Assembly (NCBI GenBank): GCA_943787185.1
Contig: CALSLL010000001.1
Coordinates: 682,001 to 746,000, forward strand
DNA length: 64,000 nt
Source of the DNA: UBA10349 sp003485905
Lineage (GTDB): Bacteria > Pseudomonadota > Gammaproteobacteria > Arenicellales > Arenicellaceae
Direction: 5' to 3'
This document shows, piece after piece, positions 1 to 8,226 of this stretch. The notes below the pieces were generated by a model. That model worked only from the letters and a program-made list of their open reading frames with translations. It was not told the DNA's origin and searched no databases. The translations under genes were made by a program, and so were the position numbers. How positions within the stretch are numbered: position 1 is the stretch's first letter; each line of letters begins with the position of its first letter.

Positions 1-3000
1 AGCCCCCAACACCGTCAAATAGCTCACGCGTTAACAGCACCATGTGCGTAATATAATTTTGCGAAAGCAATAAGTCCGGCGAAAAGTCCGGCTTAAAGTG
101 TGGGTTCTGCAACTCCCCGTCAGCTATCAAGAAGTCCTCATCTGAGTAGACAAAATCAGCCCCGGTATCTTGCGCTTTAAGGACCATTTCCAGCAAAGCG
201 TTAGGGGCCAGAGCATCATCATGATCAAGCAAAGTAAGATATTCTCCGTTCGCCATCGATGCTGCGCGATTCGTAGCCCTGGATATATTTTCATTCTGCG
301 TACTAAAATGAATATCGATACGCTTATCGGAAATAGCTTTCAAATAGTCGATTGTTGCTGCATTGGTAGAGCAGTCATCTACTACGCATAATTGCCAATT
401 TTCATAAGTCTGACGATGTACAGACTGAAAGGTATGCTCGAGTAATTCAGGTGCGAGGTTGTAAACCGGCATAAGAATGCTAACCAACGGTGACGACTTC
501 AATTCTTTAGCCTTGCGCCAATAATTATAAGGCCTCGCTTTCAACCAATTCTCATACTCATTGGCGACGCGTTCCGTTGTTTCAAGCGTTAGCTCAACAA
601 CCGGATCAATCTCATCAACATTCCGATGATTAAACCGATGCGTCACCAGCTGAATCAAACCCAAAATACCGTGTCTACGTACAGCCGCAAAAGGTCGTAA
701 TAGTTGTGGCCCAACAAGTCGCAACCTAGGTAAAAACTTACGATGCAAAATATCCCTATAGGCTTCCGCGTATCGCCAGACCTTAGAGCTCTTAATAGTA
801 ACTAGCTCATCTTCAGCACGCAGCACTCGGTCATTCAAATTAGCGATACTAGCCAAGCGCTCTTCAATAATATCGCTAGCCATCATGTATCGGTCAGAGG
901 CTACTAAATATTCTCGTGATCGTGGATACACAACCTCAAATTCAATAAATAGTTGTTCATCAGGCTTAATCCGTCTTCTAGGTTCAATATGGAATTCGAT
1001 CCAATTGTGAGGCTCATACAAATAATAGCCAGTCCCGAAATCACTGGTTTCAAAGTACATGCCACCCATAGATTGCGCACGCTCATGTACCTCGTGTTCA
1101 CCCTCTATAAACCAAAGCACCTCTTCGGTTTGATCATTAGCAACTAAAAGACGCGCACCATAGAGCCTGAAAAAACCCGCCATTTCCTCCCAATACAAAC
1201 CGCTTGGATCGAGCCGTAGAAACTGCATCGAATGCGCAGATTCCGGTAACGGAATTCTTACGCGTTGCTGGCCTCGGCTTTCACCCGCCTTGGTAATCGC
1301 ACGTTGTTGCGGAACATAATCTTCTTTATCTCTGCGCCAAAAAACCACCATGTCTGGATCAACCGGGTTTTTGCGCTCAATAAATGGAGCATTTAAATCC
1401 ATTAAAGTTGGGGTGGGCGATGCTACGCGCTGCAGCAACTCATCCTTCTCTAATAGGTCATCCAGCATTCCTTCGCCCAGTGGCTTTCCGACTAATTCAA
1501 AACAATGAAAAACCAAATCCAGCGTGTTAACCAGTCTTCGTGACGTAGCGTACTTAATCAACAAGCTACGGTAGTTCGAAACAAAAATAATAATTGCCCG
1601 AAACAATAATAGTTCTGTGAATACAGGCCAATCCGTATGCCACTCTTTATCAATCACGCAATATTTATCGGCGACCAACACAATATTGCTAGGTAACAAG
1701 TCTGGATTTAGATTATCTGATTGCTCAAGAAACCTAACATACTCGAGCACTCCTTGATCAAACTCATCGAAATGATTCTCCGACAGCAATGCTCGCGACC
1801 AAACAACGGATAATAATGGACCATCAAAATAAGGTTCAACCGAATCGGGCGCATGCGTGACCCCATCAATAGAACCAGTTCGATTGGCGGCATCAATATC
1901 TATAAACTCCCTGCGCACTTCATCCAATCCAGCGGGCTTCTTGGCCAGTGTGCAGTACTCAGGGCGCCGATTAAATTTAGGTAAATGCGCAAAATCTGGA
2001 ACCGCTAATTTACTAATATCCTGTGGCGACTTTGCTGCAAGAATTAAGTAGGAATTGGCAACTTGACCGAGATAGCCTCCCTCACACGCGGCACGCCACA
2101 GCATCATTTCACGGCCACCCATATCTAGATACTCAAGATAATCCCGCGAATTAGTTCCTTCCAACAAATTTGACGCGTAGTTGTGCTGAGCTGCAAACTC
2201 TTCAGAAATGAGTAAATCTGGGACCTTATAGTCTGGAAATGGGTACAAAACTTGGTTCACAGCCAATTCCGCTTCGCTTAGCTGCGTTTGCCACTCGCCA
2301 TAACTGTAAGTTCGGATACCAGCGCTTTGAGGGTAATTGCCTATACCAATATATGGTTCCGCATAATGATCTTCATTTGCGCCCATTACGTATTTAAGGC
2401 CAGTACGATTTTCAATCGCAATCATCACCACACCATCGTCGCTTATCGATGTCTTCGCGCGTTGTAATAGCAATTGCAACGCCTGTTCATCAGTCAGACC
2501 TTCTGAAAAACGACCGGCGTACTCAGTTACACCTACATACAAAACCAGATCGTAAGCACCTTCAGAGAATTCGAAATCGTTAAAATTCCCCGTCGAGATC
2601 GTCACGTTCTTCAGGTCTTTACATCTAAGTGCTGCTAATTCCGCACGTACCGGTGAACCCTCAATGGAATCGACTGCTGCCCCCTGTTCTCCCAAATAGC
2701 GCGTAATCGCCCCACAACCGCAACCAAGCTCGAGTATGCGCTTACACGGCGAAAGGTCGAAACCTCTCAATAAGTTAGCACGCAGTGGGGTAAGGTGATA
2801 TTCACTACCCCAGTCACGAATATGATTTTTGAGCTCAGCCGAAGAGCTGCTCAAGTCCTCTGATTTCTTAAGGACTTTACGTAAATACTGTTCAGTCTCC
2901 GAGCCATCAGAATAGGCGAAGTCTTTTTGCGCCGCCGGATGAACATAAACACCGTGCTCATTCTTAACCAGTTTGTTTAGTTCAACTAACGACGCACTCA

Positions 3001-3001
3001 T
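1..3001 (-). CDS. Methyltransferase / kinase-like / glycosyltransferase family 2 fusion (3' end outside window)
   Basis: I translated this frame directly; 1000 codons are visible and the frame is still open at the window edge. Domains in order: SAM-dependent methyltransferase (motif ILELGCGCGAITRYL at about residues 86-100), a kinase-like stretch at about 430-455 (DLLPSN then YCVIDKEW, resembling the catalytic D..N and metal-binding D of aminoglycoside-phosphotransferase-type kinases), a beta-rich middle, a short predicted coiled coil at about 700-735 followed by KSSKVWR, and a GT2 glycosyltransferase from about residue 840 (LVSILMPVYN, CVVDDCST, LTLLDHDDAL, YSDEDF). The ATG shares one base with the wzt stop (TGATG), so translation is probably coupled. 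It is likely a cytoplasmic O-antigen assembly or chain-terminating enzyme working with the adjacent Wzm/Wzt exporter. Domain families are clear; the substrate and the activity of the kinase-like part are inference. Confidence 0.85.
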   Translation of the reverse strand, partial: MSASLVELNKLVKNEHGVYVHPAAQKDFAYSDGSETEQYLRKVLKKSEDLSSSSAELKNHIRDWGSEYHLTPLRANLLRGFDLSPCKRILELGCGCGAITRYLGEQGAAVDSIEGSPVRAELAALRCKDLKNVTISTGNFNDFEFSEGAYDLVLYVGVTEYAGRFSEGLTDEQALQLLLQRAKTSISDDGVVMIAIENRTGLKYVMGANEDHYAEPYIGIGNYPQSAGIRTYSYGEWQTQLSEAELAVNQVLYPFPDYKVPDLLISEEFAAQHNYASNLLEGTNSRDYLEYLDMGGREMMLWRAACEGGYLGQVANSYLILAAKSPQDISKLAVPDFAHLPKFNRRPEYCTLAKKPAGLDEVRREFIDIDAANRTGSIDGVTHAPDSVEPYFDGPLLSVVWSRALLSENHFDEFDQGVLEYVRFLEQSDNLNPDLLPSNIVLVADKYCVIDKEWHTDWPVFTELLLFRAIIIFVSNYRSLLIKYATSRRLVNTLDLVFHCFELVGKPLGEGMLDDLLEKDELLQRVASPTPTLMDLNAPFIERKNPVDPDMVVFWRRDKEDYVPQQRAITKAGESRGQQRVRIPLPESAHSMQFLRLDPSGLYWEEMAGFFRLYGARLLVANDQTEEVLWFIEGEHEVHERAQSMGGMYFETSDFGTGYYLYEPHNWIEFHIEPRRRIKPDEQLFIEFEVVYPRSREYLVASDRYMMASDIIEERLASIANLNDRVLRAEDELVTIKSSKVWRYAEAYRDILHRKFLPRLRLVGPQLLRPFAAVRRHGILGLIQLVTHRFNHRNVDEIDPVVELTLETTERVANEYENWLKARPYNYWRKAKELKSSPLVSILMPVYNLAPELLEHTFQSVHRQTYENWQLCVVDDCSTNAATIDYLKAISDKRIDIHFSTQNENISRATNRAASMANGEYLTLLDHDDALAPNALLEMVLKAQDTGADFVYSDEDFLIADGELQNPHFKPDFSPDLLLSQNYITHMVLLTRELFDGVGG

Positions 3002-4293
3002 CAAACTTCCCTAATCTCGCCGTTAAGCGCGGCCAACCCAAAGGCCGTTTGTTGATCTTCAACCCTTAAATGAATCATGTCGTAGCGACGATCGATAGCA
3101 ACGTTATCTTTATCATCATCGTCTTGCGCCACACCTATAGATATAAAGTAATCGCCGGCGAGCAAATTCAGCTTTAACTCACACCGAAACTGTATCGTCT
3201 GGCCCGCTTTGGCAGTTACGGAAACTTTTCCGTTAATTCGTGAGTTAGTGCCATAAATCGCAGTTCCATCGGGTGTTTTAACCGTCACGCCATAGATCAA
3301 CCGATCAAGCTCACTATGAAAATGCACTACAAATCGGAGTAGAACGTTATCCCCACTAGTGCAACTGTGCCTCACGGCCGCATCGTTACAGCTTAATTGG
3401 TAATCAATAATCTCCGCTCGTCGGTCTCCCCAACGGTGCTCCGCGGCATTATAGGTTGGGTGGCTCGGGCAAGCGTCAACCGCAGGATCGAGACTAAGAC
3501 CAGCACTACCATCTTTATCTACACCACCACTACGATCTGCCAACTCAACCGAATCTGATGAAAACATCATTTCCAGATATTCGTGCACTACATCTTTAGG
3601 CTCACCTGATTTGCGCACCTTGCCCTCCTCTAACAATATTGCGCGATCACAATAATTAATAATGCTTTCGGTAGAGTGAGTAACAAACAAAATGGCAACG
3701 CCTTGATTCTTCAGTTCTTCAAGCCGACGGAAGCATTTACGCTGAAAACGTATATCTCCAACAGCCAATGCTTCATCAATAATCAGAATGTCAGGCTGCA
3801 TATTTATTGCAACCGCAAATGCCAACCGCACATACATCCCACTAGAATAAGTTTTAACTGGCCGGTGCATAAATTCACCCAACCCTGAAAACTCAACAAT
3901 GTCTGGCAATTTGGCTCGAAACTCTTCTCTGCTTAAACCCAATATCGAAGCATTTAATCGGGCATTTTCCATCCCGGTAAAATCAGGGTTAAAACCAGCC
4001 CCTAGTTCCAGTAAAGCTGAAATTCTTCCCTTAGTATGCACCTCACCAGAAGTCTCTTGTAAGGTGCCAGCCACTATCTGTAATAGTGTGGATTTGCCCG
4101 ATCCGTTTTTCCCCACGATTCCAACCGTCTCACCGCGACGTAGCTCCAAGCTAACCCCTTGAAGGGCAAGAAATTCGTCGTTTAGGTTGAGTCTGTCTCC
4201 TGACAAAGATTGCCATAAACGGTGAATAGGCTTGCGATAACTTTGGTAAGCCTTGGATACATTGTCGACCGTAACCAATAGCTCAGATGACAT
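3001..4293 (-). CDS. wzt: O-antigen/polysaccharide ABC exporter ATP-binding protein, Wzt type with C-terminal sugar-binding domain
   Basis: This is the ATPase subunit of an ABC exporter that moves lipid-linked polysaccharide across the inner membrane. From the chosen start (430 aa): Walker A GKNGSGKST at 61-69, signature SSGMYVRLA near 150-158, Walker B ILIIDE near 169-174 and a switch histidine in FVTHS near 207. The last 140 residues form an extra domain of the Wzt C-terminal type, which in E. coli O8/O9a recognises the modified non-reducing end of the chain. I used the ATG at 4293 rather than an upstream start because GAGGG lies about 8 nt before it and the protein then begins like other Wzt proteins. 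It overlaps the wzm 3' end by 11 nt. The sugar recognised is unknown. Confidence 0.93.
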   Translation of the reverse strand: MSSELLVTVDNVSKAYQSYRKPIHRLWQSLSGDRLNLNDEFLALQGVSLELRRGETVGIVGKNGSGKSTLLQIVAGTLQETSGEVHTKGRISALLELGAGFNPDFTGMENARLNASILGLSREEFRAKLPDIVEFSGLGEFMHRPVKTYSSGMYVRLAFAVAINMQPDILIIDEALAVGDIRFQRKCFRRLEELKNQGVAILFVTHSTESIINYCDRAILLEEGKVRKSGEPKDVVHEYLEMMFSSDSVELADRSGGVDKDGSAGLSLDPAVDACPSHPTYNAAEHRWGDRRAEIIDYQLSCNDAAVRHSCTSGDNVLLRFVVHFHSELDRLIYGVTVKTPDGTAIYGTNSRINGKVSVTAKAGQTIQFRCELKLNLLAGDYFISIGVAQDDDDKDNVAIDRRYDMIHLRVEDQQTAFGLAALNGEIREV

Positions 4294-5071
4294 CGGCAAA
4301 CCCTCGTCGAGTGCGGCCAAACCACCAATACCCAAATAGTAAACTCAGTAATCCAACGAGTGAATAAATACCCAGGCTCTGCCAATCGGGTAATTCGCCC
4401 CACATTAAAACCTTACGTAATTCAATTACGATGGTCGTAAGCGGGTTCATATATATGAACACCTGCCACTTTTCTGGAATGCGAGAAATTGGAAAGAAAA
4501 TTGGCGACATAAACAACAAGATGGTTGCTACCACGCCAACCATCTGTGAAACATCGCGCAAATAAACACCCAGTGAGGCCAAAAACCAATTCATTCCAAG
4601 CGTTAACAAGACCAAAGGCGCTAGTACTATCGGTACTAATATCGCTGTCGAAGGTATGGTAAACCCCGCAATCAGCATAAACACCACTAACACGATCAAA
4701 CTAACAACAAAATGAAACAGGGCCGAACACAAAGTAATTAGTGGCAATATCTCCAGTGGAAAAACTACCTTCTTAACTAGTTGGACATTGCTGGTAATTA
4801 AACCGGGCGCTCGGGTAAGGCACTCGGTAAACAAAGCGTGAACAATAAGCCCGGAAAACAAAATCACTCCAAATTGAAGATCGTTTTCTTGCTCCAATCC
4901 CCAGCGTGTTTTAAACACAACGCTAAACACGAACATATAAACAGCAAGCATTACGAGCGGTAGAATAAAGGACCAAACAATTCCGAGCATTGATCCACGA
5001 TAGCGTTGCAATACTTCACGCTGCGTCATTTGTGCGATCAAGTAGCGATGCGCTAGTAAATTTCTAATCAA
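4283..5071 (-). CDS. wzm: O-antigen/polysaccharide ABC exporter permease, Wzm type
   Basis: This ABC-2 type permease forms the membrane channel of the polysaccharide exporter. The 262-aa protein starts with the usual amphipathic segment (MIRNLLAHRYLIAQMTQREV) and RYRGSMLGIVWSFILPL, then has about six hydrophobic segments, with MSPIFFPISRIPEKW in the extracytoplasmic loop typical of the family. The start codon is TTG, preceded by AAGGGG about 8 nt upstream on the minus strand. It sits between rfbA and wzt and overlaps wzt, as expected for a co-translated transporter pair. The identification is firm; the cargo is inferred from neighbouring sugar genes. Confidence 0.93.
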   Translation of the reverse strand: MIRNLLAHRYLIAQMTQREVLQRYRGSMLGIVWSFILPLVMLAVYMFVFSVVFKTRWGLEQENDLQFGVILFSGLIVHALFTECLTRAPGLITSNVQLVKKVVFPLEILPLITLCSALFHFVVSLIVLVVFMLIAGFTIPSTAILVPIVLAPLVLLTLGMNWFLASLGVYLRDVSQMVGVVATILLFMSPIFFPISRIPEKWQVFIYMNPLTTIVIELRKVLMWGELPDWQSLGIYSLVGLLSLLFGYWWFGRTRRGFADVI

Positions 5072-5113
5072 GCAAATTCCCCTTACACTCAGCTGTAAAT
5101 TTAGATCTCAATA

Positions 5114-6004
5114 TCAACCTCGCACGCCACCTTGTTTATCAAGCTCCAGTAATCTGAGTAAGTACTGTCCGTAGCCATTCTTTTTGTATTTCTCCCCCAT
5201 ACTAGCCAGCGCCTCATCGTCTATATATCCGTTGCGCCAGGCAATCTCTTCAGGACAAGCTATCTTCATCCCTTGTCTATTCTCAATCGTTTCGATAAAC
5301 ATAGAAGCTTGCAACAAAGACTCATGAGTCCCCATATCCAACCACGCCATCCCTCGGCCCAAAACTTCAACCGACAAGTCGCCCCACTCGAGGTACTGCT
5401 TATTTACATCAGTAATTTCCAATTCACCACGGTGCGAGGGTTTTATCTCTTTGGCGACATCAACGACTCGATTGTCATAAAAGTACAATCCAGTTACCGC
5501 ATAGTTGGACTTCGGCGCTTCAGGTTTTTCTTCCAAGCTCAAGGCACGCCACTTGTCGTCAAACTCAACCACACCATAGCGTTCAGGGTCATGCACCGGA
5601 TAGGCAAATACAGTTGCACCGCGTTCCTTCTCTGCTGCCCGCCTAAGTGCAACTGATAAATCATGCCCGTGGAACACATTATCGCCCAATACCAAAGCGC
5701 AGGGGTCTTTACCGATAAATTCAGCTCCAATAATAAAAGCTTGCGCCAAGCCATCTGGTGATGGCTGAACAGCGTACGAAAGGTTGATCCCCCAGTCAGC
5801 ACCATCACCCAATAGCTGCTGAAATCGAGGAGTATCAGAAGGGGTAGAAATAATCAAAATATCTTTAATTCCCGCTTCCATTAACGAAGACAGCGGGTAA
5901 TAAATCATCGGTTTGTCGTATACCGGTAATAACTGCTTTGAAACTGCCTGCGTAACCGGATGCAACCGTGTACCAGAACCACCCGCCAGAATAATGCCTC
6001 TCAT
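5114..6004 (-). CDS. rfbA: Glucose-1-phosphate thymidylyltransferase
   Basis: RmlA makes dTDP-glucose from dTTP and glucose 1-phosphate, the first committed step to dTDP-rhamnose and related dTDP-deoxysugars. The 296-aa protein has the nucleotidyltransferase motif GGSGTRLHPVT near residue 8, KQLLPVYDKPMIYYPL, the metal-binding LGDNVF, and EEKPEAPKSNYAVTGLYFYD. Length matches the family (about 290 aa). The ATG has a clear ribosome-binding site (GGAG about 8 nt upstream). It lies between rfbB and wzm in one minus-strand operon. rfbC and rfbD are not in the window, so the final dTDP-sugar cannot be told from here. Confidence 0.96.
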   Translation of the reverse strand: MRGIILAGGSGTRLHPVTQAVSKQLLPVYDKPMIYYPLSSLMEAGIKDILIISTPSDTPRFQQLLGDGADWGINLSYAVQPSPDGLAQAFIIGAEFIGKDPCALVLGDNVFHGHDLSVALRRAAEKERGATVFAYPVHDPERYGVVEFDDKWRALSLEEKPEAPKSNYAVTGLYFYDNRVVDVAKEIKPSHRGELEITDVNKQYLEWGDLSVEVLGRGMAWLDMGTHESLLQASMFIETIENRQGMKIACPEEIAWRNGYIDDEALASMGEKYKKNGYGQYLLRLLELDKQGGVRG

Positions 6005-6048
6005 CCTATATCTCCTGCTTATTGTTATTAACCATAATATTTATGGCC

Positions 6049-7107
6049 CTACCCCTTTGTTCCCAATCGTTCACCCTGGTACTCCGAGCTAACCGCTTCA
6101 CACCAGGCCTGATTCTCAAGATACCAATCAACGGTGGCCGCCAAGCCCGTATCAAATGTTTCATCTGGCAACCAATTTAATTTGTCGCCCATCTTGCTCG
6201 CATCGATAGCATAGCGCTGGTCATGGCCCGCGCGATCCTTAACAAAAGTCATCAATTCCTCATACTTAGACCCATCAGATCGCGGTTGGCGCTCGTCCAA
6301 CAAACTACACAGAATTTTAACAACTTCGATGTTCTGTAATTCATTGTGCCCGCCAACGTTATAAACCTCGCCCGGCGTACCTTCGTTTACAATTTTCCAT
6401 AGTGCCTTTACGTGATCCACCACATACAACCAATCGCGAACATTATCGCCTTTTCCATAGATTGGCAGTGACTCCTCAGCAAGCGCCTTATGGATAATCA
6501 ACGGCACAAGTTTCTCTGGGAATTGATAGGGGCCGTAATTATTTGAGCAATTAGAAATCACCACTGGCAATTGGTAGGTCTTGTGCCAAGCACGTGCCAA
6601 ATGATCGGACCCTGCCTTACTCGCTGAGTATGGCGAATTCGGTTTGTATCGAGTGGTCTCGGTAAACAAACCTGTTTCGCCCAGACTGCCATAGACCTCG
6701 TCAGTCGAAATGTGATGAAAACGAAAACCATCAAATTTTTCGCCATCCAAACTATCTCGATACTCCCGCGCGGCCTCTAACATGGTGTACGTGCCCACCA
6801 AGTTTGTCTGAATAAACTCCCCCGGACCATCGATTGAGCGATCAACATGCGATTCAGCGGCCAAGTGCATAACTGCATCTGGTTGATACTTGTTTAACAA
6901 GCCTCGAATTCCATCCGCATCTAAAATATCCATCTGATAAAATTGGTGACGCTCGTGATCTGCAAACTCACCCAACGACAGCAAGCTTCCAGCATAGGTT
7001 AGCTTATCTACATTTATGACAGTAGTTTCAGTACTTTCCATCAAATAACGCACCAGCGCCGAGCCGATGAAACCAGTACCGCCAGTAATTAATACAGTTT
7101 TATGCAT
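6049..7107 (-). CDS. rfbB: dTDP-glucose 4,6-dehydratase
   Basis: RmlB converts dTDP-glucose to dTDP-4-keto-6-deoxyglucose. It is a short-chain dehydrogenase/epimerase-fold enzyme with the NAD-binding GGTGFIGS near the N terminus, HLAAESHVDRSI, the STDEVYGSLG active-site stretch, and YSASKAGSDHL carrying the YxxxK pair. The start was moved to the ATG at 7107 because GGAAAAG lies just upstream; the longer frame begins at a TTG inside that ribosome-binding region. The protein is then 352 aa, normal for RmlB. It follows the EPS regulator by about 85 nt and precedes rfbA, as the first biosynthetic gene of the operon. Confidence 0.96.
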   Translation of the reverse strand: MHKTVLITGGTGFIGSALVRYLMESTETTVINVDKLTYAGSLLSLGEFADHERHQFYQMDILDADGIRGLLNKYQPDAVMHLAAESHVDRSIDGPGEFIQTNLVGTYTMLEAAREYRDSLDGEKFDGFRFHHISTDEVYGSLGETGLFTETTRYKPNSPYSASKAGSDHLARAWHKTYQLPVVISNCSNNYGPYQFPEKLVPLIIHKALAEESLPIYGKGDNVRDWLYVVDHVKALWKIVNEGTPGEVYNVGGHNELQNIEVVKILCSLLDERQPRSDGSKYEELMTFVKDRAGHDQRYAIDASKMGDKLNWLPDETFDTGLAATVDWYLENQAWCEAVSSEYQGERLGTKG

Positions 7108-7191
7108 GTTCTTTTCCAACCAAGTTTTTCAATGTCTTACTCTAAAAAGGTGATTCTGTTATTAGTTCTACTTTCGTATCCAATACCGTTG

Positions 7192-7845
7192 CTAGAATCT
7201 GTCAGCGAGCTCTTCATTCACAACCGCTTCATCTTCTTGTCTAAACGATAGCCCCTTCACGAAGCTCGGCACCATCACACGATCAGTGCCAAAATCTTCA
7301 CGACACACGGCACTCACTTCTTCAGCACCTCGCAGAGCGGTTACCAACAACACACTGTTTTGAGGAACCTCTGAGCTTCGCTTCCAAACGGGTAGACCAA
7401 AGTATTCGTCCAATTCTGTAGCTGGATCATACAAACCCACAACTTCAATTTCGCAATTGAGCGATTTTAAATACGCAAGTTCTGTTAAATCCGACAAACC
7501 CGCTAAAACGATCCGTCGATGCCCCTGACTAATTGCTTGCTGATACAACTCAACATACCAATCGCCTGCCTGACGAAACAAGGTGAAAGAAGTAGAAAGA
7601 AAGTCCGTTGTGAGTCTGGCTTTTTCCGCGAAACCTTTCGGGGTAATGTAATACAAATACTGATTTGCGCTGGCCGTAGTAACTTTTACAAAGCCCTTAC
7701 GAATACAACGTTTCAAATATGAATTAGTCAGCCCCAAAGCTACGCCTAACTGCTTGGCCATACTGCGCTGGCTAAGGTCGTCTTGCTGCTCAATTGCATC
7801 TAGCAAATCCAGCGTTAATCGATCTTCTTTCGAGGTGGTGTTCAT
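7192..7845 (-). CDS. EPS-associated MarR/winged-helix transcriptional regulator with C-terminal Rossmann-like domain
   Basis: The first 85 residues form a winged helix (LSQRSMAKQLGVALGLTNSY, then YYITPKGFAEKARLT) closely like the short EPS-associated MarR-family regulators found at polysaccharide loci. Residues about 105-200 form a second domain, RRIVLAGLSDLTELAYLKSL then IEVVGLYDP, that reads like a small Rossmann/CoA- or nucleotide-binding fold and could sense a sugar nucleotide; this is inference. The gene is first in the minus-strand O-antigen operon. Two near-identical 15-bp palindromes overlap its start codon and its promoter spacer, so it very likely represses itself. There is no Shine-Dalgarno sequence, and the predicted transcript start is only about 2-3 nt before the ATG. 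Confidence 0.85.
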   Translation of the reverse strand: MNTTSKEDRLTLDLLDAIEQQDDLSQRSMAKQLGVALGLTNSYLKRCIRKGFVKVTTASANQYLYYITPKGFAEKARLTTDFLSTSFTLFRQAGDWYVELYQQAISQGHRRIVLAGLSDLTELAYLKSLNCEIEVVGLYDPATELDEYFGLPVWKRSSEVPQNSVLLVTALRGAEEVSAVCREDFGTDRVMVPSFVKGLSFRQEDEAVVNEELADRF

Positions 7846-7854
7846 TTCTTGAAC
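7840..7854. promoter_or_regulatory. Palindromic operator, proximal copy, overlapping the start codon
   Basis: GTTCATTTCTTGAAC has the same 5-bp arms as the distal copy. It spans the ATG of the regulator (7845-7843) and the predicted transcription start. Binding here would block promoter clearance. The position is read directly; autoregulation is inferred. Confidence 0.65.
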
Positions 7855-7883
7855 ACTATACGTTCATTTTTTGAACGAGTCAA
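7855..7883 (-). promoter_or_regulatory. Sigma-70-type promoter of the EPS regulator
   Basis: On the minus strand, TTGACT (7883-7878) and TATAGT (7860-7855) are separated by exactly 17 bp, each 5/6 to consensus. The spacer consists of operator 7862-7876 plus one base on each side. The expected start site, about 7 nt past the -10, falls near 7847-7848, so the mRNA would be nearly leaderless. Confidence 0.7.
7862..7876. promoter_or_regulatory. Palindromic operator, distal copy
   Basis: GTTCATTTTTTGAAC has perfect 5-bp arms (GTTCA/TGAAC) and fills the spacer between the -35 and -10 boxes of the regulator promoter. It differs at one base from the copy at 7840-7854; the two start 22 bp apart, about two helical turns, so two dimers would bind on the same face. 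The likely ligand is the adjacent winged-helix regulator. Confidence 0.65.
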
Positions 7884-8226
7884 AAGCATATCTATTGAGT
7901 CTATCCAGAACACAAAGAGGAATTTATTATCTTTGTTTCGCGCGTCTTCTGAAAACACAGAGATGCAGATAACTTTAACGAATATTATTACTACTAAATT
8001 GAACTGTTCAGTGGCCCCACCAAGACCCTGACCAATGCATCTATAACCAGCTACCGCCGTCTACAGATAAATCGATTGTTTGGTAGCCAGCAGGTGATGT
8101 TAAACTTGGTGGAATTAGGCTTCGAACTTCCAACTTAGTACAAGAGACTAGACTAACTCAGCGTTAGAGCGTTTTTTAAAGTTCAGCTTACCCAATTAAA
8201 ATCGATTCATCCCAGGATAAAAATTA
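7884..8226. other. Intergenic region without a recognised gene
   Basis: The region separates the divergent EPS regulator and SGNH gene. A 60-codon open frame at 7849-8031 runs through the operator pair, has no ribosome-binding site and no recognisable motif, so I do not call it. The segment must hold the promoter of the 8227 gene, but no convincing -35/-10 pair was seen. Confidence 0.5.

Noticed and set aside
7849..8031. 60-codon open frame upstream of the EPS regulator
   Set aside because: It runs through the operator and promoter on the other strand, has no ribosome-binding site, and has no recognisable motif.
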